DNA of 64,000 nt from Macrolepiota albuminosa (GCA_027475525.1 JAMWFC010000065.1:903349-967348); one strand, 5' to 3'; shown: positions 13,163-26,395, numbered from the stretch's first letter. Translations and numbers: made by a program. Notes: a model not told the origin generated them from the sequence alone.

Positions 13163-14800
13163 CGGCCGGATGTTCCGGACATTCTACACATTACTCGGAG
13201 AGGTTGATTCTTAAAGCGACTGTTGATGCCTGTTCATCGGACAGAAGTGATACACATGTGCCAACTGAGAAGACAAGCTAAGCTTGGATGTGTTATACCA
13301 CGTCAGCACAATCGGTCGCATTTGCGATCGTTGCGCAACATTCCCACATATCAACCGGAATTTTCACTTTCCAACTCGTCGTTTACTCCACAAGTCCGGC
13401 GAAATCTGTCCACGCCACTTGAATTCACACGAGCTTGACAAGAGATTTAGAATATTGCCAAAAAGGACTTCCAAAACAGGGGATGACTTGGAACATGACC
13501 GGCTTCTGCCCAGCTTTTACAGCACAGGATCCTCTGGTGGCCGCGGAACTTTGCTGAAAAGCACCGGTACCTGCAAGCATGGTCTAGTGTCGTATTCAAA
13601 TGTCTGGAAGCTTTGATGTTTACGCTCTGGCATCCATCTCTTCCTACGCCTGACATTGTCTCTAAATATCCACACCTATTGCAGTCGCTTATAATACCTT
13701 TTGACTGCCTGTGAAGACAGTGGCCTTATTAAAGTCCGCTGTGCACATGTCACAAGTGACTTGACGGACATAAGTGGTTTGTAGCGCTTGGTTCCGATGC
13801 TCAGAGACTTTCAGCCCCTCTATCTTCGCTTCTCTAGACGGCCGACGGCCGCCATGTCGAGTTTGAGGGAAATACATAAGAATTTTGTTACACACCCTAA
13901 TCGGGGTGCTGTGATCACTTTAGTTATGAGTGTACATACATCAAAATGGAAAACGGGAGCTTTATCCAAACACCCTTTGACATTTTTGATATCCTCAGTC
14001 GTGGTTGTGCGAGAATAACGATGTATCAGGTGCATTGGAAGCTGATAGTGCGTGGCAGATAGTCTAGTACCCCCCTACAATCTCCTTAGGTTCTTGTTCT
14101 CCATTTGCCTCTTTCAAAACGATAATCCGTGACAGGCATTATCGTAAAAAGTCGTGTCACCATTTCATGCTTGTTGACCTTTCCTTATTCGAGGATACCT
14201 TGTTTCCGGAATTTGCCCGAGGTCATCCTTTCACAATGATGCATTCATTTGTGTGGCAAATGGTGTGAACCAAGTTCACAACCCCACTGACAAGTGACGT
14301 TATGTATATGTATTCATGCAGGCTCCGTGAGCTCAGATACACGGACCAGTCCGACTCGGACGCATTAACTTTCTTTTCCCTTTCGTCCCCATCTTCTTTC
14401 AAAGTCTGTCCATACCGGTGTGATCTTCACCCCGAGTCTATAGTCTAGTTGAGGGTGAATTCGGGTGAATTCAGAAGTTTCGAAGGTTGATGGGGCTGTT
14501 GAATCATGACTGGCGAGGATCGGAGTATCCTCTCTCGATGGGAACAAGCCACAATAACACCATCCCGAATCTGTCATGTACAAGATTGACAACGGATGGG
14601 AATGGATAATTAAACTAGTCCAAGAACCCAGCACCGTTTTCTCTAATCTGAAACGGTAACAGCAACTCGCTAGGACAAACGGTGGTTGTTTCTACATAGC
14701 ATCATCATTCGTACACGGAAGATTTCATTGTTCAGAAACCGTGATTCCTCGGGGGTATTTTACTTTGTTTCGTCTCCGGGTTGATGCATGATGATGGATG
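13163..14800. other. Gene-less stretch, nothing recognised
   Basis: The longest open frame is 110 codons (13284-13616 plus); it has no recognisable domain. No repeats of note before the microsatellite island begins to the right. Confidence 0.4.
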
Positions 14801-17800
14801 ATGCATACAAATCTATCACTACAAATCGTGATGGGGATGATTTACTTACTAGTCAATAGCACTCACGAAATCATGACGTGAGTCCTTGCTCGCACGGAGG
14901 AGTTTGATAATCCTACGGGTATAACTTACCGCGGCAAGACCCAGATACGATGCGCAAGCCAAGCCGTAATAACCGCGGTGAGGGGGCAGTTCGATGGTGT
15001 GTACGTGCTTGAGTTAAAAAAATAAAATAAAAAAAAAAGTCAGATTCCCAGCCCCAGCGATCTACATAGCCTTTGTACGATAATCAGCAACAAACTCTGT
15101 GCATGTGTAAAGAGGACTCGGTTGCGCTGCCATGGTTTGAGGTATGTGTTCTGGGCCCCGGGTTCCCACCCTTTATCGGAAAAAAGCGGATTGCAATGAT
15201 CATGATCTTCTCTAGCGCTTGAGAAAGAAAGAAAAAAAAACAAAACCGGTTGCATTTCATTTCACGGAGATAGCAGGGGGGGGGGCTGGGAGGAGGCTGA
15301 AGCGCTGACGTACTTTGGCGTTTCTGTCGATCCCCTGCGCGGATCTCTGAGACAAATTCCAATCCCAATCCAGCGTCTTCGCACGCCTCAGCTCATCTGT
15401 TATGTTAGGATTAAAGTAGTAACGAGAGAGCAGAGCCGCCAACGTAAGGAAGGGTTTTCCAGTTCCAGCCTTTGTTCGAGCGAGCCGACGATCCGAGTTG
15501 CGGCCCATACGTGTGAACTGACTGAGTAAAAACCTGTAGAAACTCAAAATGCTGACTGATGGCTTAGGCAAAAGACCCTAGGAAGGATAAAGCTTGGTTG
15601 GGTATGTATGTACACCTCTGGTCGGCACCCGTAAACCCCCACCGAGCAATGCGTAGTTATGATCAGGGTTTTAGCAGGACCGCATTGGTAAAATGTTTGT
15701 TCCTTCTTTAACCAAACCGCTGTGGCATGGCAGGGTGAATTGAAGGACAAATTCGACTGAGGAGGGGGGTTGGGTTGGGTGGTCAGCGAACCGAGCCAGA
15801 TCGAGGCCCAGGCCGGTACATTTCCCATGGATTTGATTGACCTTACCCTGACATGGGACAAGCCCTGATATATGATATCCCAAACCAAAAGACGTTTGAT
15901 TCGGAGCAGGGAAACCCCCGTCCCGTCTGGAGTCATGAATGAACGGAGGGGTTCGTAGTTCGTAGTTCGCAGTTCGTAGTTCGTAGTCAACGAACGGCGC
16001 TCTGTAACCTTGACAAAGGGGTTCGGACGCCCCATGTGGTGTGGTTCGCCTACCAGGGTTGTTCGCAAGGTGATACCCATGCGAGGGATGGATTCTACAT
16101 AACAGGTTGACACAAACCCCCATCGCCATCGCCATCGTGACGTGGCTGGCCTGGCAGCGTCAAAGTATGTATGTATGGGTACGTACTCTTCTCATCATAA
16201 TCATGATATCGCGTTCCATCCACATCCACAGTGATTACCATACATAATTCGATAAACATATTTACGGCGGTGCGTGCGTGCGTGCGATGCGCATACAGTA
16301 AACACAAAGCTAGAGTATACACATTCGATGGTATGCCACACTCTTCAAACTTTCAAGATCCATATAAATATAAATATAATATAAATATAAATATATTCGC
16401 ATTCTCGTATTCGTAGCTTCGAGATATGAGATGACATGATGGGATAGGATGTATGTATGTATGTACATATGTACATACTGATAGCTTACACTTGAACGGG
16501 CAACCTTCCCTGCCAAGTCCCAAAACCTTTATTTAGCCGTGCCGTACGGTACGGTACGGTACGCGCAGTTGGCCAAGAATGGGAATTCGCTTACCCTTGC
16601 CCACCCCTTGTGCCTGAGTAGATGGCTGCTGGGTGGCTAGGTGGCTGGGTAGCTGGGTCCATAGGTGGCCGGGTGTCACTGGCTTGGTGGGTCGAATTAC
16701 ATAATCAAGTAAGCAAGGAGCAAGGTCCCAACTTTTGATCCGGATCAAAAAAAAATATCCCACCCCTACCCGATCGCGTTTATAATAAAGAAAGAAAGAA
16801 AGAAATCGGGGAATCGGGGAATGGGGGGTCGTGGAATTTGGCTGTCGAATTTGTGGGGATCGTGGATCTTGCTGCCGATACGGATACGGGCGCTAGAGTA
16901 TAGGTATAGGTATAGGTATAGGTATAGTGGGTGGGCGCCCTTGAATGGATGGATGGAGGAAAGGAAAACTTGTTGTTTTTTTTCTTTTTTTTTTCTGATG
17001 TCGCTGCACCACTACCACCCCGACGTGATCTTGTCTGATCAGGGATATATATCTAAATTGGTCCAGCGTCTAGCCCACCCACCGGTAATAAAAGAATGCT
17101 GCAGGATAGGATAGGATAGGATAGGATAGGAAGAGAAGGCAAGAGAGGGTTCTTGTGAGAGGATCCGTGTCAGTGTCAGTCAGTCAGTCAGTTGTCAGGG
17201 TTGTCAGACGATTTCGTGCATGGAGTGGATATATCTATTTATTGTTCTGTTCTGCGCGATCAAGGATGCGCATGGATGCGTTGGTGATTGGTGATTGGTG
17301 ATGCGTGGTTAGGTATAGTATAGGTATAGTATAGTTATATGTAGTATAGTATAGAATAGAAGAGAATAGAATAGAATGGTGTAGTGCATGTGGAGGTGGA
17401 CGTGTTGGATCGTAGAGACGAAGGCTTCGACGTACGATAATCCATCCATCCATCATCTATCCATCCATCTATTCATCTATCCATCGCGTCCCGTCGCGTC
17501 CCGGCTGATCAAATGAGGTCGAGGGGGGGTTAAACGGGGCGTTAAACACTATTAGTATTCGTATCACTATTTGAATCAATTTACACAAGTACTGCAGGAG
17601 AGAGTCTGGCGCTAATGAATGATATACCCCAGCGTCTGTCTGTCTGTCCATCTGTCTGGTCTTTCTGGTCTATCTATCTATCTATCTATCTGTATGGTCC
17701 ATAGCCCAATGGTTCATACCGGTACCAACCCATCAATCTACCCCAATCATCTGATTCCGCCGTTACGCTGAATTAGTTTCGTTTTAGTTTAGTTTCGTTT

Positions 17801-19371
17801 CGTTTCGTTTTTAGTTTCGGGTTCCAAGGACAAAGACAAGGTCGCGCCCGCGCCCGCGCTGTAAATAGGGTAGGCTAGTAGGCTAAGCTCCCCTCGTTCC
17901 TCGTTCCCTTGCGCGTTTGTTGTTTTTATATAGCACGTAGAGGCTGAACGTTGAACGTTGAATCCTGATTGTGATTGTGAATGTGATTATAATCGAGTAC
18001 GGGTGCGGTGTCCGTGTCCGTGTCCGTGTCCACATCTCTACATAGTAAGTATGTACATAGGGCGGCCTCGTCCGCGTCCGCGTCCGGTGTCACGGCCACG
18101 GTCACAGTTCATCATCTCATCATCTCATTGGTCACAGTCAAGTCACTGATAGACGCTCAAAGCGCTCAACACGGGACGACACGGGACCACGGGGACACGG
18201 GCGGGTCTTTCCCTTCCCTTTCTTGCCTTCCTTCCTTGCCTTTAGATCTTGAAATTTTAAATTTGTCCACTCTAGGAATCGAAGGATGAAACGAATGGCT
18301 GATGGAAGCCTGCGTTCTGTTGTCCGTTGACACACGGACACGGACACGGACTTGGGTGTAGGTGAATTTGAACTTGAAGTGTGGTGGGGTGGGTGGGGGG
18401 TGGGGGTTGGAAGAATCGGATGGGATGGGATGGGAGAGCCGGAGGGGCTCAGATGCGTGATCGTGTCGTGATCGCGCGCGTCTGTCTGTCTTGTGTCTTG
18501 TGTCTTGTGTCTTGTAGATGTCTAGTGTAGATGTCTTGTCTCTCATGTGTCCATTACCCGACCTCCATTTTTCAAAGAGGGGTTCTAGATTTTATTGTTT
18601 TATTTTATTTTCCGGTGGAGTGTGTGTTGGATCCGATATGATATGATATGATATGATATGATGCGCGTGCGCATACGTCTATGCTCCATGCTCCATATCC
18701 ATCCATCCATCCACATTCACGCGCGTATACAAATACGAAATCCGAGTCCCGAGTCCCGGGTCCCCGAGAGTCCGAGTCCGCGCGGTCGGGGAGGGACACA
18801 GACACAGACACAGATTATGCATAACTAAACTAAACTAGACTATACTAGACTAATCCGATACATCCATGGTAAAGTTGAATGTACGCAGACGGACGGGACA
18901 CAGCGCATCACATCGCATGGCATGGCATGGCACGGGACTGGGGTTGGGGTTGGGGTAGAGGGGCCCGGCTTACATGCATCATTTCGCGAAGCCCAGCCCC
19001 CAGTTGGCCGCGATTTAATTATGAAATCATTTTTTGTTTTGATGTTTTGGGACCATGCGCCACTTGAAAACGCAAGGCGTGACGTGACGAGAATTGAGAA
19101 AATAATTATACGACGTAAAGTGGGTGTGTTAATGAGGTGGAGGGCGGGAGGGGAGGTGGCGGGACACGGGCACGTGGGGTTGAGCCAAATGGGGATGGGG
19201 ACAAGAGCAAGGCTATGGGGAATCCCAGGGGAATCCCCTGGTGCCGGGAGTGCCGAAGGGAAAAAGAAAAGAAAAAGGTGACGTGTGGTCACCCTGGATT
19301 GACCAAGGACGGTCGCCAACGCGTTCTTGTTTTAAATATGACGGCGGACAGAAAGTGGGCGGCCTGTACCA
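14801..19371. repeat. Microsatellite-dense island upstream of the cyclin gene
   Basis: This 4.6-kb stretch carries a very high density of different short tandem repeats and no recognisable gene. Clear tracts are (GTTCGTA)5 with one mismatch at 15951-15985, an ATAAAT-rich tract near 16365-16398, GTAT/GTAC repeats at 16450-16478, (GTACG)4 at 16544-16563, AAAG repeats near 16788-16804, (TATAGG)n at 16898-16926, (GGATA)n at 17103-17130, TATAG variants at 17312-17375, CATC/TATC variants at 17440-17490, (TATC)n at 17669-17691, (GTGTCC)4 at 18008-18031 and (GATAT)n at 18635-18662. A G-rich run with four G-tracts lies at 18386-18406. The right end must include the cyclin promoter. Open frames here are repeat-driven. 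Confidence 0.85.
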
Positions 19372-21450
19372 ATGGCCCTCCTACACGCTGCGCCTCTGAC
19401 GCCACCGATGACGACGACTCTGCGGCGGCGCACTACGCCAGCCACGACGCAGAAGCCCAGCCTGCCGCCCATTGCACACATTGACCGCCAACTTGCCGCG
19501 CGTGTCCCCGCCGTTGTGTGCCCCGTGACTCCGCCGGACGACGCCGTGCCGCACACAGACTGGCTCGACCTCTCCCGCACGCGCCCTGCACACTTTGTCG
19601 CCGAGAAGACGTGCGAAATCATATGTTACCTGTGGTTTGCCACTGCCGCCCCCGAGCACTCGTACCCCACCCCGACCAGCTCCCCGCCCTTTTCCCAGCG
19701 CCCCAACCCCGCCACCACCACCCTCCAGCTCGTTGCCACCCCCACGTTTGTCCAGTTTATGCAGAAGCTCCTCGAGACGACACAGGTCTCGCAGTCGGTG
19801 ATTGTCTTGTCCCTGCATTACATCTACCGCCTCAAGGTCCGCAACCGCTTCACGCCCGCCCAGCCCGGCAGCGAGTTCCGCATTGCCGTCGCCGCACTCA
19901 TGATGGCCAACAAGTTTCTCGACGAGTGAGTCGTGTCGTGTCTTTGTCTCTCGTCGTCTCATCCTCTACAGCAATACGTACACAAACAAGACGTGGTCTG
20001 AAGTCTCCGGCATCGACCTCGCCGAAATCAACCGCATGGAAAAAGAGTTCCTCTCAGGCGTCCAATTCAACCTCTACGTCGACAAATCAACATACGCGTC
20101 CTGGCTCAACCTCCTCAAGGGCCTCGTCCTCGCTAAAGAGCGCGACTCGCGCCACTTCCGCAAGTCCCGCTCTGCGCCTAAACATGCACTCCCACATGCC
20201 TCCGCTGGGCCCTCGTCACGCATCTACACCACCGCTTCCAGACCCCATCGCGCACGGTCCACGTCCCCCACACAATCCCGCCGGCAGTTCTACGGGCGTA
20301 TCCACGACCCGCCCTCGCCCTCGCCCGCCTCCCCCTCCGCCCCGGTGCACCTCGGCGCCAAACGATCCGCCGACGCGGCGTTCTCCCCGACCACGGCCGC
20401 ACACTCCCACCTCCCGTGCAAACGCCACCTCCAGCTGCACATCCCCGAATTCTCATCCTCGGCTAATGCGAGCGCACCGCATTCGCATTCCCCGCTTGAG
20501 GGTCTGCAGTCGTTCGAGACCATGTCGCTCGCGTCGCCGGCACAAGGCCAGCCTGGGCCGCATGCGCACGCGCACGCGCAGTGGTCTCAGCACCCGCGCC
20601 GACTCGCGCCCGAGACACTCGTCACGCCTTATTCCATCTCTGAAGAACGGAGATCTGCTGTCCCGCAGGTACGTGTCTCTCCTCCGTTTCTTTTACATGC
20701 TCTGATTGGGGTTGGGTGTAGAATTTGTATTTTTATACGCTGGCGTGTTCGCCGATGGATCGTGAGGAAGAGGGGAGAGCGAGGAAAGCGAGGTTGAGGT
20801 ATCACCAGCCGACGTCTCATGCTCAGGCGCAGGCGCAGGCGCACCCTCAGTCGCAGGCGCAGCCTCGTTCGACGGCGCACGTGAACACGCATGGGCATGG
20901 GTATGCGTATTATCATCCTGTGGTGCAGTCTGCGTCTACGAGCCCGATGTATACGTATGCGACGCATGCACATGCACATCCGCTTCCGCTTCCGCTTTCG
21001 CTTGCGCCGATACCTCCACCTTTACCTCCGCATGCGCATGCAGTTACTCAGCACCCACACCCACAGCCGCAAACGCAAACGCAAACGCAAACGCAGACCC
21101 AGACCCAGACCCAGACGCAAGCGAACACGAACACGAACACGTATGCGCTCCCGCATTTCCACGAGACGCAGTGGACGCGTCGTCTTCCTTCTCCTACACC
21201 GACACAGAACGCGAGCGGGAACGGGAGCGCGAATGGGAATGGGAAGACAGAGTCGCCGGTACAGGCTGCGCCGTTTGCGAATGCGGGACCGCCGGGGGTG
21301 CAAGTGCAGGTTTATCCGTACCTGTATACGTACCCGTACCCGTACCCGACGCCTGTGCAGGGGTCGATGGTCGTTCCTACTCCTGGGCCTGGGCTTGTAA
21401 GGGGGGTGGGGGTGGGGGTGGGGGTGGGGTCGTTTGTGAGGAGGTGGTGA
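19372..21450 (+). CDS. Pho80/Pcl-type cyclin (Pho85-type CDK partner) with repeat-rich C-terminal tail
   Basis: Cyclins of this class bind and direct a Pho85-like kinase in cell-cycle, morphology or nutrient control. Three exons are clear: 19372-19925, 19972-20668 and 20722-21450. The cyclin box runs across the first intron: FVQFMQKLLETTQVSQSVIV, LSLHYIYRLK, FRIAVAALMMANKFLDD, then NTYTNKTWSEVSGI and EINRMEKEFLSGVQFNLYVD. The junction codon D is split by the first intron. The ATG at 19372 precedes a proline/threonine-rich leader. After about residue 240 the protein becomes low-complexity: serine/proline-rich, then AQAQAQ, QTQTQTQT, NTNTNT, YPYPYP and VGVGVG runs. The tail is encoded by the same kinds of simple repeats that surround the gene. 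The composition is strongly GC-rich compared with the flanks. Cyclin class is secure; the exact subfamily (Pcl1/2, Pho80 or Clg1-like) is not. Confidence 0.9.
21401..21429 (+). other. Potential G-quadruplex run at the end of the cyclin CDS
   Basis: Five G-tracts of 4-6 bases separated by single T residues lie on the coding strand, 19 bases before the stop codon ends. They encode the GVGVGVGVG segment. The pattern fits the usual G3+N1-7 definition; folding is inferred. Confidence 0.7.
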
Positions 21451-24400
21451 AGGGTGGGGTTTTTTTTCGTGTGGGTTCTCTTTTGGTTTTTTTGGTATCT
21501 TTATTTCGCGTTGGCGTGTTTTTTTTTTTGCTTGCTTGGTCGTGTGGTTCTTTTTTTACTTTTTTTTTTTTTTTTTTCGTTGATTTTGTGAACTTGAACT
21601 TTGTTCATGTACATTCACTATCATCACCACACGAGTACGCTTTATTTTCGTTTTTTCGTTTAAGTAAGTGTTGACTTTTTATTTTTTCGTTTTTTTTTTC
21701 GCATTTGGTATTTTGGTATTTTGCATTTTGGCATTTTGGTACGTTGTTATATTGCTCACTCACATCCATCCCATACATACATACATACATACATACATAC
21801 ATACGACACATGATACATGATTCATGATACATACATACATACAATGCATATACAATACAATAAAGTCATACTTTCATACTCAATCATACTCAATCATACA
21901 TACATACATACATACATACGTAGTCCGTACTCAATCATCAATCGACTCAATCCATACCATACCGGTACCGTCATTCATACTTACATATATCATTATACGC
22001 ATACGCTTAAACACTCAATCAATTGCATGGTTTGCCTTGGTCTTGGTCTTGGCCTTTGTGATTTGTGGTTTGTGGTTTGTGGTTTGTGGTTTGTGGTTTG
22101 TGGTTTGTGATTTGTGATTTGTGAGGTTCGTAAGGTTCTGTGGAGTTTGTTAAGATTGCACGAGACGGGTGGCGTGAGCGTGAGCGTGGTGGATTTGTTG
22201 GAAAACGAAAACGAAAACGAAACATGCCTCCGGATTCGTATGCCGCGATTTTGCGGGGCGGGCGGGCGGGCGCGGGCGCGGGTCTTTGTTTTGGTTTTGG
22301 TTTTGGTTTTGGTTTTGGATCGTGGTCTTGTGTCTTGTGTCTTGGTTTTGGTTTCTGGGTTTTGGTTTTGGATTAGTTAGTAATATGATATAATATAATA
22401 TAATATAATATATTCGTGGAGTGGAGTGGAGAGGAATTGAATTGAATTGGGATGGATGTGTTTTGTTTTGCTTTTTTTACCTATTGATATACGTGGAACG
22501 TGGAATGTGAGACTTTGAGACACTCGGACTCGGAAATCGAAGTGGTGGTGGTGGTGTTGGTGGTGGTTGTTGTTTTGGAGGGTAGGGTGGTTTGTGGCTT
22601 GTGATTAGGATTAGAATTGGGTGACAGTGGGGTGTGAGCATGACGTTTTTGTTTGAACTTGGACATCCGCGAGATGAGACGAAACGAAACGAGACATGGG
22701 TGTGGGGGTGCACCCCCCCCCCCTCCCCCCTCTTTGATACTGATATGATATTGATATTGATTCGATTACGGACGGTGTACGTCGTACATAGGCTAGGCGC
22801 GGCGTCCGTCACCGTCAGGTCAGGTCTGACTGCGGGGCCCGGACGTGTGGACGTACGTTATGCACATGGTATATTATGAATATGAATATGAATTATGAAT
22901 AACCGGTTACAGCCCCCCACCCCCCCAAAAAAGTATTTGAAACATATGCATATGTTATTTGTCCCCCCCCCCCATGCGACGTTTAAAAGTGCCGGTGGAT
23001 TTATTGGTTATTGAGACGTGCGGTGTCTTGTTGTTTTTTTTTTGGGTTTTTTTTTTATTTTCTTTTCTTTTTTTTAAGATTGGAGATTTGGTTATTCCGA
23101 TCTGGAGAGGGTTCCAGTTCCATCCCTTTCCGATCTTTTCTCTCTTTTTTTTCCGGTTATATGTATGTATATGTGTCAAGTCAAGTACATATGTATGTTG
23201 TTTTTTTATTAACGAGTGTGTGATATTATGATGATGATGGTTCATGCCACGGCCACGGCCATGCCATGCCGTGCCGTGCCATGCCCCCTTAGCCTAGGAG
23301 GCCGGGTGTGTCGTTTTGATATCAGTTTGTAACCCTGGCAGTGGATGCGTGGCGGAAGATCATCATGATTCATACCAGACGCCCAGAGGCCTAAACACAG
23401 TGCCCCAACTCTCAAGGCGGTGTGACCCGTGGAGAGGGTTTTATCAAATCGAGTTCGTGGAGTTTTCTGCAAACTTGTGCTTTGGGGCGTGGGTGCCCAC
23501 CATCATTTGTCATTTACGAGTGCGTGTGTTATGCCTGGCGCTACCCACCCCTGCCTGCCGCTTGTGTATTTGTTTTGTTTTTTGGAGTGATATGTGGATA
23601 ATGTGACTTGGTTTCTGATATGACACCCATGCGTGCGGATGTGTCGTATGTGTCGTATGTGTCTGTGTCCGTGTCCGTGGCACTCGTACCCGAATTGGTT
23701 TTACTGTGCTGGTTCCATTTTCATCGCACCACATCGACATCGCCAACTCACATACACGCGCTCACGCCTCGGCCTCAGCCTTTTTGGTTTTTTTTTTTTT
23801 TTTTTTTGATTGAGTGGATGTCATACAAGACACCGTTTCCGTAGACTTGCCTATATTCGCAGACAGGTATGTTGATCGCGTTGCGAGGGGGACACTACAG
23901 ATGCGAGGGACACTTTTCTTTCCCGCAGATTGTCGTTTTTGTGATTTGTCATTTTCTTACTTTGCCGCCCGGGAGGGTTGATGCGATAATTCCCGTGCCT
24001 GCGACGATTTTTTAAAAAAAGTGATCGATTATCACGATTCCGGTCCACCGTGAAAATAATGCTGTAAGGATAATTAATGATACCCATCATGACGGCGGTC
24101 AATTTTTTCATACCACATACGGTGGATCCATTCGACAAAAAGCATCGCTTGTTCCCCTATTCTTTCATGTTCCGTCCCAGGCTGACAGAGCCCCTTGTGG
24201 CAACATATATCAACGATCTCTTTTGTGCTGCCATAACACCGGCGGCTGCGCACGTCAATGTGGTGTGAGCATTCTTCCCATTGTTTGTTAGTTTTGGATC
24301 CGCGTGCATCCATCCATCCATCAGCTAGAAAGTTCTGGAGATCGTGCGCGGTGTCCATATGCCGCAACACCGCGTCCGCAGATTGTCATTTGGCGATTCA

Positions 24401-24540
24401 TTCAAGTTTAACCTCTTAGCCACAAATAATTTATTTCCTTGGGGACTAAATTTGCATATCAATGATAGCTTTTTGGCAGGATCACCACGAGATCCGAATC
24501 CCGGTTCGACTCGGCTCGGTTCTACCCATACTTAAACACA
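21451..24540. repeat. Microsatellite-rich flank downstream of the cyclin gene
   Basis: There is no recognisable gene here. The stretch starts with long T-runs (21500-21700), then (ATAC)n at 21772-21804, CATA repeats at 21895-21920, ten TTTGTGR heptamers at 22055-22124, (TTTTGG)n at 22288-22318 and TATAA repeats at 22391-22413, followed by C- and T-homopolymers up to about 23810. Open frames such as 22019-22225 and 22114-22380 are translations of the repeats. The part from 23,850 to 24,540 is less repetitive and unexplained. Confidence 0.8.
22055..22124. repeat. Ten tandem heptamers TTTGTGG/TTTGTGA
   Basis: Ten consecutive 7-bp units: the first and last three end in A, the middle six end in G. 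Because 7 is not a multiple of 3, all three frames stay open through it, which explains the spurious cysteine/tryptophan-rich open frames here. Confidence 0.95.
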
Positions 24541-25840
24541 AACCCCCCCCGCGCCTAAAAATAATAACCGTATGCATTCACTTGTAATTAACATTTCTTA
24601 CTTGAGCCGTTGTCTCGTTCAAGAAATCGGTCTTCGCTCTAAAGCCCGCCTTGCCTGTCGATCTTTGGACTGAACAATCCACCCGACTCAGCTCGCCTCC
24701 ACGGCGATGCAGATTGTGCGGCCCTTTCGCACCCTTTGATGTGGCAATTGCTTGTTGGCAGGGTGCATTCCAAGATGCGTGTGACATTTTTTTGTCCTTG
24801 TGGTAAGAAAGAGGCCTTCCCTTTGTTCTTTGAATTCTCGGTTTCTATTGACATCAGTGATTGGAGTAGCGAGGAGATAGATAGGTGTCTGCGCAGGGTA
24901 GAGAAGTTAGGAGCCCACGATCATCAGGATTCTAAATCGAAATTTGAAAAAAGAAACAAAAAAAAACACAAAAGAGCACGGATGCGGTAAGTTCAGTTCC
25001 TGGGTATAGTTAGAAACCAACTGTTTCTGGCGCTGTTGGCATGATTGTCGTAGTTCCGGCCATGCAACACTACGACCGACTGGGATGATTTTTTCCGCCC
25101 CGTGTGTGTGTGCCTCAAGGGACGCAGTAGAACGACTAGCGTGACTTTATTACCCTTGTGGAGTGGCGATTCTGGCAAAGTACATTTCCAATGATCATCC
25201 GATGCACCTCTGTTCTAGTTGGTGGACACGTCGCTTTCAACGTCCATCAAATAAAGCGATCTGGGGCTATCTAAAAATATTGTTTTTTTTTTTCATTGTT
25301 CTCCTCTGGGTGGATAACTTGTCGGAAGATGTCCAATAGGGCCTACGTCACTGTGCACTCAGGGTTGGATGGGATGCAATCACATTCCTTGCACGAATGA
25401 CTGCATCAAGAACACCGTATGAAAGGGATGTACAATTACACGTATCGCGAAGTAAGCGGAACTGAGCACAGAACCATGGATCGGGAGCAGGGTGCAAGAT
25501 GATTCTGATACACCTTTAACGTTAGTTTCCGGACTGGTAACTAGACAGTTCGCCTTGCGATGTATGTGATGCCACGGCCATGGCAATTAACCTCAGTGCA
25601 ACTCGTTGTTCTGTGCGTGGATGAAGTGGAGGGCGATGATGGTGGCCCTGACGTGATTATGGATAGCAGAGCTTATATGCTCAGAAAGGCAAGAGTTTAT
25701 TCCACAATTCCGGGTGCATACGTTTCTGATGCATGTTGTCGTAATAGTTCAATTGTCGCAGCAAACAGGCAAGAACCCGTGGCGTATATGGAAGCGGCAT
25801 TAATACGAGCATAATAACCTTACTGATATCTTGTATGGAG
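24541..25840. other. Gene-less stretch, nothing recognised
   Basis: The longest open frame (24736-24990 plus, 84 codons) has a lysine-rich end but no known motif and no intron chain. A 5' or 3' UTR of the short minus-strand gene to the right may extend in here. Confidence 0.4.
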
Positions 25841-26395
25841 TTAAGCACTCGAAGACGGCCGATTTTCGGTGTTGGACGAGGCGGAGCTCGCTAAGCGCTC
25901 CTCTTCAACACGTAGTTGAGCAATCGCACTTTCGGTGAACCCCTGGATTACCTTGGTTGATAATATGCAGAGGAAACGAAGGGGGTCGTGCTTGCCTGGG
26001 TGAACAAATATCCGGCAAGGACAGTGGTCACTGGAAAACCAGACGAATGGAGTAATGGCGGAAATGGAGGCGGTTAGTTTCCCTATTTGCAAAAAGGACA
26101 GATAAGGCTCAATTGCTTACGGGCACCGCAAAAGAGGGTCTTGTTTCTATTAAACCCCATGAGTCTCTGACCCAGAACGGCTGACAGGAGAAACGAGACA
26201 AAAATTGGATTCAATCGTATCTCGATTACAAGGAATTGTGCTCGCCTGATGCCAACCCCGAAGTAAGTCCTGCGAAAACACCTTCTTTTCTTGCTTCCTG
26301 TGGCGGCGTAAGCCGTCTGATGAACAGCGCAAAAAGCGACTTGCCGAAACCACGCGCTTCTGGGCGTCAGCTGAAAGCTGGTTCGCTGTTTCCAT
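25841..26395 (-). CDS. Short unrecognised gene divergent from SPO22 (hypothetical)
   Basis: I do not recognise a family. The ATG at 26395 starts METANQLSADAQKRVVSASR. Downstream, in another frame after a probable intron, hydrophobic stretches follow (FLVIEIRLNPIFVSFLLSAV). The last exon seems to end in an acidic/serine-rich tail, IAQLRVEEERLASSAS, with a stop at about 25841. This would be a small protein of roughly 120-160 residues, perhaps with one or two membrane segments. Start to start, only 94 bp separate it from SPO22, so the two would share a divergent promoter. Exon boundaries are unresolved and the gene model may be wrong. Confidence 0.3.

Noticed and set aside
19381..20456. Long minus-strand open frames opposite the cyclin gene (19381-19962, 20178-20456)
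   Set aside because: They lie antisense to a confirmed cyclin box in GC-rich DNA, where stops are rare. Arginine/glycine-rich composition is typical of shadow frames.
22019..22380. Frames rich in CGLWFVV and VLVLVLD repeats
   Set aside because: They are translations of TTTGTGG and TTTTGG microsatellites; all frames stay open through a 7-mer repeat.
24736..24990. 84-codon plus-strand frame with a lysine-rich end
   Set aside because: No family resemblance, no supporting introns, and AT-rich poly-A stretches explain the lysines.
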